NCBI GenBank assembly: GCA_009783675.1
Contig: WRDA01000116.1
Coordinates: forward strand, 1 to 5,261
Length of the DNA: 5,261 nucleotides
DNA from: Symbiobacteriaceae bacterium
GTDB lineage: Bacteria; Bacillota; JAAYKD01; WRDA01
Reading direction: 5' to 3'
Both the position numbers and the translations under genes were made by a program. Positions 1-5,261 of this stretch are shown here, piece after piece; within the stretch, counting starts at the first letter, position 1; every line of letters begins with the position of its first letter. Below the pieces are notes generated by a model, which saw only the letters and a program-made list of their open reading frames with translations, did not search any database and was not told the origin of the DNA.

Positions 1-1
1 A

Positions 2-1171
2 AACCGAGTAGTTATCCGGGATCAGGGGATCATCGTCGCTGATATTCCAGCTAGCCTTCTGACTGATGATGCACCGGTCTATGAGAGAGAAGCCAGGCGT
101 CCCTCCTATCTCGACGAGTTCTGTTCCTCGCAGGCATCTCCTGATGAGCCTGATAACTGGAATGATGCTCTCTTAAGCTTGCTTTCCTCCCCCAACATTT
201 GCTCTAAGAAGTGGATTACCGAGCAGTACGATCATATGATAGGCACATCAACGGTGCAAAAACCCGGAGGCGATGCAGCGGTAATGCGTATCAAGGGCAC
301 CAGTAAAGGATTAGCTTTAGCAACAGACTGCAATAGTCGCTTTGTTTACCTGGATCCGTTCCTGGGTGGAGCACATGCAGTCGCCGAAGCAGCCAGGAAC
401 ATAGTCTGCGTGGGAGCAAAACCTCTGGCAATGACTAACTGCTTAAACTTTGGTAACCCTGAAAAACCGGAAGTGTTTTATACTTTTCGGGAAGCGGTTA
501 AAGGCATGGCAGAAGCCTGTGAAGTGCTGGATACTCCTGTTACCGGAGGTAATGTCTCTTTTTACAATGAGAGTTTCGGACAGGCTATCTTCCCGACCCC
601 TACTGTCGGCATGGTTGGTTTGCTGGAAGATATAAGATGCAATACAACCATGGCATTACCTGGTTTTGAAGCCATCCTGCTCCTTCTGGGGTCTACTGAT
701 GACGAGTTGGGAGGGAGCGAATACCTTTATCACTTCAGAGGAGAAGTCAGCGGTAAACCCCCCGGAATAGATCTCAGCAAAGAGAAAAAGCTACAGAATT
801 TTGTCCTGGAAGCTATCCATCAGGGATTGATCGAATCTGCTCATGACTGCTCCGAGGGAGGGATCGCAGTCTCCCTTGCCGAGATGGCAATTGCCGGTCG
901 CAGCGGGTTGGATGTAACCCTCCTGGATAGTCTTTCGGCAGTCTCATCCTGTTTTAGCGAAACTGCTTCCCGTATAATTGTGGCGGTAAAAGAGGAGAAC
1001 CTTCCTGACCTGCTCTCTTTGGCGAGGAGAGATGAGCAGGAGATGACGCGCCTTGGTTTTTGCCGCGGTTCTCGTTTTCGTCTGTCGCATAATCAACGAC
1101 AGCTCATCGATCTTACAGTTGCCGACCTTCGGGAGTCATGGGAAGGAGCTTTGGAATGTTATCTGAGATAG
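2..1171 (+). CDS. purL: Phosphoribosylformylglycinamidine synthase subunit PurL (FGAM synthase II), 3' part
   Basis: PurL converts FGAR to FGAM using ATP and ammonia in the cytoplasm. The reading frame is open from the first full codon (base 2) to a TAG stop, giving 389 visible residues. Small PurL proteins are about 740 residues, so roughly half lies upstream. The TTG at 179 is internal and not a start, because conserved PurL sequence (ADIPASLL, then DAPVYERE) is read before it. Seen after that: QYDHMIGTSTVQKPGGDAAV (bases 224-283), GGAHAVAEAARN, the NCLNFGNP segment, TGGNVSFYNES (about 542-574), PTPTVGMVG and HDCSEGGIAVSLAE (842-883). These belong to the second half of the PurM/PurL-type ATP-binding fold. 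The protein ends soon after the last motif with no glutaminase domain, so it is inferred to be the small form that depends on PurQ for ammonia and PurS as a scaffold, neither visible here. The tail overlaps purF by 16 bases. HDCSEGG has Cys where many homologues have Val. Identity is secure. Confidence 0.96.
   Translation, partial: NRVVIRDQGIIVADIPASLLTDDAPVYEREARRPSYLDEFCSSQASPDEPDNWNDALLSLLSSPNICSKKWITEQYDHMIGTSTVQKPGGDAAVMRIKGTSKGLALATDCNSRFVYLDPFLGGAHAVAEAARNIVCVGAKPLAMTNCLNFGNPEKPEVFYTFREAVKGMAEACEVLDTPVTGGNVSFYNESFGQAIFPTPTVGMVGLLEDIRCNTTMALPGFEAILLLLGSTDDELGGSEYLYHFRGEVSGKPPGIDLSKEKKLQNFVLEAIHQGLIESAHDCSEGGIAVSLAEMAIAGRSGLDVTLLDSLSAVSSCFSETASRIIVAVKEENLPDLLSLARRDEQEMTRLGFCRGSRFRLSHNQRQLIDLTVADLRESWEGALECYLR
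1143..1148 (+). promoter_or_regulatory. Ribosome-binding site of purF (decides its start)
   Basis: AAGGAG lies inside the last codons of purL, 7 bases before the ATG at 1156. This is near-ideal Shine-Dalgarno spacing. It favours 1156 over the in-frame ATG at 1138, which lies upstream of this site and has no comparable site of its own. Confidence 0.8.
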
Positions 1172-2601
1172 CTTATACTCATAATCATCTGCCTGGTGAT
1201 GCACCTGAGCATGCTTGTGGCATCTTTGGGCTTTGGGCTCCGGGACGTAGTGTAGCTTTAGATACGTACTACGCCCTCGTTACTCTCCAGCACCGAGGAC
1301 AGGAAAGTGCAGGCATCGTCGTTGCCAATGGCAAGAAGATGGGCATGAAACGCGGAATGGGTCTGGTAAATGATGTCTTTTCTGCAGAGGATCTCTTGGA
1401 TCTCCAGGGCTATGCGGCAATTGGTCACGTACGGTACTCAACTACGGGGACTTCATCCTTTCTAAATACCCGGCCATTGTTGATTCGTTATAAGCAAGGC
1501 GAGCTGGCTATCGCTCATAACGGAAACATAGTAAATTCTGAACTTTTACGCAAACAACTTGAGCAAACAGGCAGCATTTTTCAATCTACAATTGACTGTG
1601 AAGTATTCGCTCATCTCATTGCTTGCAGTAAGGCGAACATCCTGGAGGAAGCACTAGCGGAAGCAGCACGGAAAGTCTTAGGGGGATATGCGATCATCTT
1701 CTTGCAACAGGATAAGCTGGTTGCATTGCGAGACCCCAACGGTATCAGACCATTAATGCTGGGTTTGCTCGATGGAAAGTACATGGTCGCCAGCGAGAGT
1801 TGCGTCTTCGACACGCTCGGCGGAAGCTTCCTGAGAGAGATCGGGCCAGGAGAAATGGTGGTCATCTCTGAACATGGTCTCCAGTCTTATCAAGTGGTAC
1901 CCCCCAGCCGTTTTGCTCTCTGTGCCTTCGAATACATCTACTTCGCTCGTCCAGACAGCGATATTGAGGGCTTGAACACCCATGCCATGCGTAAACAGTT
2001 AGGGCAGGAACTAGCTAAAGAGAGTTATTGCGATGCTGACATTGTCTGTGGTGTACCCGACAGCAGTATTTCGGCTGCGATCGGGTATGCAGAAGAAGCC
2101 AATCTTCCCTTTGAAATGGCGCTGGTCAAGAACCGTTATATGGGCAGAACCTTTATCAAGCCGACACAAGAACAAAGAGAAATATCAGTTAAGTTGAAAC
2201 TAAATCCGGTTCGTAAGCTTGTCGCTGGTAAACGCGTCCTACTAGTCGACGATTCAATCGTTAGAGGGACGACGATGAGTTATATAATTTCTTTGTTGAG
2301 AGAGGTAGGTGCCAGGGAGATACATGTTCGTATTACTTCCCCGCCCTATCGATACCCTTGTTATTTCGGTATCGATACCTCCGCTCGCGGAGACCTCATC
2401 GCATCCTCCCGCACGATAGATGAGATTCGTCAGGAAATTGGTGCTGACAGCCTTCATTATCTTCATCTGGAAACCCTCAGCCGCGTGGTCGCCGCTCATG
2501 GTTTGCAAGTCTGCATGGCTTGTTTTAACCGGGACTACCCGGTTTCAATAGATGACTGCAGTATTAGTGCTGCAATTAAGGAGGATGGGTCAGGTGCCTG
2601 A
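1156..2601 (+). CDS. purF: Amidophosphoribosyltransferase (glutamine PRPP amidotransferase), Fe-S type
   Basis: PurF catalyses the committed step of purine synthesis: PRPP plus glutamine gives 5-phosphoribosylamine, glutamate and pyrophosphate. From ATG 1156 it is 481 residues. Residues 1-20 form a propeptide, and the expected mature N-terminal nucleophile is Cys21 (HACGIFG). The N-terminal Ntn glutaminase domain carries LQHRGQESAGI, Arg93 (HVRYSTTG), Asn122-Gly123 (HNGN) and Asp147. In mature numbering these are 73, 102-103 and 127, matching the known glutamine-site residues. The C-terminal phosphoribosyltransferase domain has the PRPP loop VLLVDDSIVRGTT (residues 361-373). Cys256, Cys402 and the Cys453/Cys456 CxxC pair (mature 236, 382, 433, 436) correspond to the 4Fe-4S ligands of the Bacillus subtilis enzyme, so an oxygen-sensitive cluster is inferred. 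By analogy with that family, AMP/GMP feedback inhibition is expected. It overlaps purL by 16 bases and purM by 8, implying coupled translation. The start at 1138 would only add six residues to the propeptide. Confidence 0.97.
   Translation: MLSEIAYTHNHLPGDAPEHACGIFGLWAPGRSVALDTYYALVTLQHRGQESAGIVVANGKKMGMKRGMGLVNDVFSAEDLLDLQGYAAIGHVRYSTTGTSSFLNTRPLLIRYKQGELAIAHNGNIVNSELLRKQLEQTGSIFQSTIDCEVFAHLIACSKANILEEALAEAARKVLGGYAIIFLQQDKLVALRDPNGIRPLMLGLLDGKYMVASESCVFDTLGGSFLREIGPGEMVVISEHGLQSYQVVPPSRFALCAFEYIYFARPDSDIEGLNTHAMRKQLGQELAKESYCDADIVCGVPDSSISAAIGYAEEANLPFEMALVKNRYMGRTFIKPTQEQREISVKLKLNPVRKLVAGKRVLLVDDSIVRGTTMSYIISLLREVGAREIHVRITSPPYRYPCYFGIDTSARGDLIASSRTIDEIRQEIGADSLHYLHLETLSRVVAAHGLQVCMACFNRDYPVSIDDCSISAAIKEDGSGA
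2578..2584 (+). promoter_or_regulatory. Ribosome-binding site of purM (decides its start)
   Basis: AAGGAGG, a strong match to the anti-Shine-Dalgarno sequence, sits in the last codons of purF. The in-frame ATG at 2585 directly abuts it, leaving no spacer and making it an unlikely start. The in-frame GTG at 2594 lies 9 bases downstream, which is workable spacing. The ATG at 2552 is upstream of the site and has no site of its own. Confidence 0.75.
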
Positions 2602-3661
2602 ACCCCAGTACTCATATGCAGACGCCGGAGTCAGTGTAAACGAGGGTAATCGTGCAGTCGATTTGATTAAGGACAAGGTTCGATCCACCTTTGGGCCCGA
2701 AGTGTTAGGTGACTTGGGCGGATTCGCTGGATTGTTCCAGCTTCCTAATCTACACTCTTATAAACAGCCAGTCCTGGTAGCCAGCACTGATGGTGTCGGA
2801 ACTAAACTGAAGATAGCTTTCGAAACCGGTATTCTCCATTCAATAGGTCAGGACCTGGTGGCAATGTGTGTCAATGACATAGTATTGCAAGGCGCACTTC
2901 CTCTCTTTTTTCTGGATTACTTCGCCTGTGCCAAAGTCGTGCCGGAAACAGTGTCTGAAGTAATCGGAGGTATAGCAAAGGCATGCATCGAAGCCGGTTG
3001 TGCACTAATCGGAGGCGAGACTGCTGAACTACCGGGGTTTTACGCAGAAGGGGAGTTTGACTTAGCAGGTTTTGTGGTTGGTATCGTCGATCGTGAGGCG
3101 ATTATAGATGGGAGCAGCATAGCTCCGGGAGACGTAATCGTCGGTATACCATCCTCTGGATTACACTCTAACGGTTTCGCCCTGGTCAGACATCTGATTA
3201 CTAAATCCGGGCTCCGACTCAACGAGCCTGCACCCTGGTCAAAGGAGCTTTCCCTTGGAGAATCGCTGCTTACTCCCACACGCATCTATGCTCGTGTAGT
3301 TCATGACCTGATTAAGCAATTACCTGCACATACCGTTAAGGGCATGGTCCACATAACCGGCGGTGGTTTCCTGGACAATATCCCACGTGTTCTTCCGTCT
3401 CAGACCCATGCCAGGATTAAGCCAGGCAATTGGCCAGTTCCTCCGGTTTTTACCTGGTTGCAGAATAGCGGTGAGATATCCCCTACAGAGATGTTTCGTA
3501 CCTTTAATAATGGCATTGCCCTGGCAATGGTTTTCTCACCAGAAGGAGCGGTCATCGCCAGAGAAGAGCTGCAGAAGATGGGCGAGGCCTCATATGTCAT
3601 CGGCGAGATAGTGAGTGGTACTCCTGGGGTTAGCTTCGACCAGGCTACCACAAGGTTATGA
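2594..3661 (+). CDS. purM: Phosphoribosylformylglycinamidine cyclo-ligase (AIR synthetase)
   Basis: PurM uses ATP to close the imidazole ring, turning FGAM, the PurL product, into AIR. With a GTG start at 2594 the protein is 355 residues, close to the usual 340-355. The start is chosen from the AAGGAGG at 2578-2584 and because the family normally has only a few residues before the YxDAGV motif (here YADAGV, residues 8-13). Other family signatures in order: STDGVGTKLK (64-73), the ATP/Mg glycine-rich strand; MCVNDI; GGETAELPGFY (from 140); GIPSSGLHSNGF (from 184); HITGGGF (from 253); and EMFRTFNNGIA near the C-terminus. The last usually reads FNxGIG, so this copy has Ala for the second Gly. 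Catalytic and fold motifs are intact. It overlaps purF by 8 bases and purN by 4. Starts at 2585 (358 residues) or 2552 (369 residues) are possible but less well supported. Confidence 0.95.
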   Translation: MPEPQYSYADAGVSVNEGNRAVDLIKDKVRSTFGPEVLGDLGGFAGLFQLPNLHSYKQPVLVASTDGVGTKLKIAFETGILHSIGQDLVAMCVNDIVLQGALPLFFLDYFACAKVVPETVSEVIGGIAKACIEAGCALIGGETAELPGFYAEGEFDLAGFVVGIVDREAIIDGSSIAPGDVIVGIPSSGLHSNGFALVRHLITKSGLRLNEPAPWSKELSLGESLLTPTRIYARVVHDLIKQLPAHTVKGMVHITGGGFLDNIPRVLPSQTHARIKPGNWPVPPVFTWLQNSGEISPTEMFRTFNNGIALAMVFSPEGAVIAREELQKMGEASYVIGEIVSGTPGVSFDQATTRL

Positions 3662-4305
3662 CCACATCTTCCCTACGCTTGGCTGCTCTGGTATCCGGAT
3701 CAGGAAGCAATTTACAGTCGATCATCGATGTAATAAACCTTGGCTTCCTCGATGCTAAAGTGGTCCAGGTCATCGCCAGCAAAGATGGTATCCCGGCTGA
3801 AGCCAGAGCTTTGGCTAACAGTATTCCCTACAAAGTTGTAGCCAGGAGTATTTATGGTAGCGATGTGCATGCCATGAGTGCAGCGATAACCGAACTGCTA
3901 TCTCCGCTGAGCATCGACCTGATTCTTCTCTGTGGCTACCGGTCATTTATTGGAGAGAGTTTGCTTAGAGCATATTCCGGGCGCATCATGAACATTCACC
4001 CTTCCTTGCTGCCAGCATTTGGTGGAAAAGGTTTGTATGGCCGACGAGTCCATCAGGCCGTGTTGGACTATGGTGTACGAGTCAGCGGATGTACAGTAAT
4101 GTTCGTCGATGCTGGTGAGGATTCTGGCCCAATCATACTTCAGAAAGCCGTTCCTGTTGAAGATGATGATACCCCTGAAACTCTCGCAGCGCGGGTGATG
4201 GAAGCGGAAACTAAGGTATATCCGGAAGCAGTATCCCTCTTTGCTGCGGGGAGACTGAAAATCGAAGGGCGTAAAGTAATAATTACGAAAGGTTGTTTGC
4301 AATGA
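3658..4305 (+). CDS. purN: Phosphoribosylglycinamide formyltransferase (GAR transformylase, folate-dependent)
   Basis: PurN transfers a formyl group from 10-formyltetrahydrofolate to GAR, giving FGAR, the substrate of PurL. It is 215 residues, close to the 212 of the E. coli enzyme. The N-terminal phosphate-binding loop is VSGSGSNLQ (residues 12-20). The catalytic core has Asn112 and His114 in MNIHPSLLP, and Asp155 in GEDSGPIIL, the counterparts of E. coli Asn106, His108 and Asp144. GGKGLYGRRVH after the SLLP motif resembles the longer GGKGxYG variant rather than the short PGLH loop of E. coli. The LCGYRSFIGE segment (around residues 94-103) replaces the more usual LAGFMRILSP. The ATG overlaps the purM stop as ATGA, with a weak AAGG just before it, so initiation probably depends on translational coupling to purM. 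The catalytic triad is complete and activity is expected. Confidence 0.95.
   Translation: MTTSSLRLAALVSGSGSNLQSIIDVINLGFLDAKVVQVIASKDGIPAEARALANSIPYKVVARSIYGSDVHAMSAAITELLSPLSIDLILLCGYRSFIGESLLRAYSGRIMNIHPSLLPAFGGKGLYGRRVHQAVLDYGVRVSGCTVMFVDAGEDSGPIILQKAVPVEDDDTPETLAARVMEAETKVYPEAVSLFAAGRLKIEGRKVIITKGCLQ
4288..4292 (+). promoter_or_regulatory. Probable ribosome-binding site of purH
   Basis: AAAGG near the end of purN stands 9 bases before the purH ATG at 4302. It is a modest match, likely helped by the ATGA stop/start overlap with purN. Confidence 0.45.
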
Positions 4306-5261
4306 AGGAACGCTTTGCTTTACTCAGCGTCTATGATAAGTCAGGTATTGCCGAGTTGGCTCATGTCCTTAACCAGCAGGGATTTACCCTTCTTTCTACA
4401 GGTGGGACTGCGAGAGCTTTGCGTAGTGCAGGATTCGAAGTTCGTGATGTCTCTCAAATCACCGGTTTTCCTGAGATGATGGAAGGTCGCCTAAAGACCC
4501 TACATCCTGTCATCCAGGGTGGAATTTTAGGTCGCCCGGAACATGACGGGGACAAAGCAGAGATGGAAATGCATGGTATTAAACCGATCGAGTTTGTGGT
4601 GGGAAACTTATATCCCTTCAATCAGGTAGTGCAACAGGAAAGTGTATCCTGGGATGAAGCCCTGGAGAACATCGATATTGGTGGACCCACCATGTTGCGT
4701 GCCGCAGCCAAGAATCATCATTATGTCACTGTTCTCTGTGATCCCGGCGATTATAGTGAAGTTATGGAGATGCTAAAAAACCAGGGGGAAGTCTCGGCTG
4801 AAGCGAGACAAAGGTTTGCGGTTAAGGCAATCAGGCACACGGCTTACTATGATGCCTGCATCTCCTCCTGGCTGGCTGAACACAGTCCGGGTCAAGATGA
4901 TTTTCCAGGAGAATATGCTATTCCGCTGGTCAGTCGCGGGAATCTGAGGTATGGTGAGAATCCACATCAAAAGGCTGCTATCTACGCTCAGAGGACAACA
5001 CATTCACCATCACTCCTTACGGCGAAACAGCTTCAGGGCAAGGAGCTCTCTTATAACAACTACAACGATGGCAATGCGGCTCTGGAGATCCTACTGGAGT
5101 TTAGTGAGCCTACTGCAATCGTCATCAAGCATGGCGTTCCCTGTGCTGCAGCTAGTGCCTCCTCGATCGCGAGAGCTTTTGCTCACTGCTATGCAGCAGA
5201 TCCGGTGTCCATATATGGCGGAGTGGTTGCATTGAATCGCCCCCTGGATCGCGAAACAGCA
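4302..5261 (+). CDS. purH: Bifunctional AICAR transformylase / IMP cyclohydrolase PurH, 5' part
   Basis: PurH performs the last two steps to IMP: formylation of AICAR with 10-formyltetrahydrofolate, then ring closure of FAICAR. The frame runs open off the end of the window, showing 320 residues of a usual total near 510-530. Residues 1 to about 195 are the MGS-like IMP cyclohydrolase domain, with STGGTARAL (32-40), Lys65 in GRLKTLHP, Tyr104 in NLYPF, Asp125 in IDIGGPTML and Lys137 in AAAKNH. These match the catalytic residues described for the family. The AICAR transformylase domain begins near residue 200 and shows LRYGENPHQ (from 215), ELSYNNYND and the catalytic Lys276-His277 pair, then ADPVSIYGGVVALNRP. 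The Lys-His motif reads KHGVPCA, where most bacterial homologues have KHxNPCG, and HPVIQGGIL has Gln where HGGIL is common. It starts with an ATGA overlap on purN. The folate-site remainder and C-terminus are not visible. Confidence 0.96.
   Translation, partial: MKERFALLSVYDKSGIAELAHVLNQQGFTLLSTGGTARALRSAGFEVRDVSQITGFPEMMEGRLKTLHPVIQGGILGRPEHDGDKAEMEMHGIKPIEFVVGNLYPFNQVVQQESVSWDEALENIDIGGPTMLRAAAKNHHYVTVLCDPGDYSEVMEMLKNQGEVSAEARQRFAVKAIRHTAYYDACISSWLAEHSPGQDDFPGEYAIPLVSRGNLRYGENPHQKAAIYAQRTTHSPSLLTAKQLQGKELSYNNYNDGNAALEILLEFSEPTAIVIKHGVPCAAASASSIARAFAHCYAADPVSIYGGVVALNRPLDRETA

Noticed and set aside
179..181. TTG as a start codon giving a 330-residue protein
   Set aside because: The frame is open back to base 2, and conserved PurL sequence precedes this codon, so it is internal to purL.
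1138..1140. ATG as the purF start
   Set aside because: It lacks a ribosome-binding site and would only extend the propeptide by six residues. ATG 1156 has AAGGAG at 7 bases.
2347..2379. Direct repeat TATCGATACC (2347-2356 and 2370-2379), the second copy within the palindrome GGTATCGATACC; a 7-bp hairpin is possible
   Set aside because: It lies in codons for the conserved YRYPCYFGIDT segment of PurF around a cluster Cys. There is no T-run and no gene boundary, so coincidence is the simpler reading.
3943..4302. 119-codon open frame on the minus strand opposite purN
   Set aside because: It lies entirely antisense to a conserved gene, shows no recognisable domain, and its composition is what a shadow frame would give.
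4951..5235. 94-codon + strand frame inside purH
   Set aside because: It is out of frame with clearly conserved PurH sequence, is rich in Ser/Arg/Leu with no recognisable motif, and is a shadow frame.
1..5261. A search for a novel defence, mobile or RNA system
   Set aside because: Every base belongs to five well-known purine genes. No repeats, structured gaps, tRNA-like folds or unrelated coding sequence remain unexplained.

Overview
The window is a dense, single-direction block of de novo purine biosynthesis genes on the + strand. In order it holds purL (3' part only), purF, purM, purN and purH (5' part only). There is no intergenic DNA: every gene overlaps the next, by 16, 8, 4 and 4 bases. 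I see no RNA gene, mobile element, CRISPR array, promoter or terminator. Both ends of the window cut through a gene, so the operon continues on each side.

The five proteins cover four separated steps of the pathway. PurF makes phosphoribosylamine from PRPP and glutamine (step 1). PurN formylates GAR. PurL, with partners not seen here, makes FGAM. PurM closes the imidazole ring to AIR. PurH carries out the last two steps, AICAR to FAICAR to IMP. PurD, PurE/PurK, PurC, PurB, PurS and PurQ are not visible and must lie elsewhere. The order L-F-M-N-H is that of the Bacillus subtilis pur operon (purEKBCSQLFMNHD), so purS/purQ upstream and purD downstream would be the simplest expectation.

The organism is a bacterium. 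Base composition looks moderate (near half G+C by eye) and similar across all genes, with no sign of recent transfer of any one gene. PurF is the Bacillus-type enzyme, with a propeptide and four cysteines placed to bind a 4Fe-4S cluster. PurL looks like the small form without a fused glutaminase. Both traits fit Gram-positive-like lineages (Firmicutes, Chloroflexi and relatives) better than gammaproteobacteria, but I cannot name a genus.

I found no undescribed system. The points worth a second look are small: a 20-residue PurF propeptide, a purM start that the ribosome-binding site places at a GTG, and unusual residues beside conserved active-site motifs in PurH and PurN.
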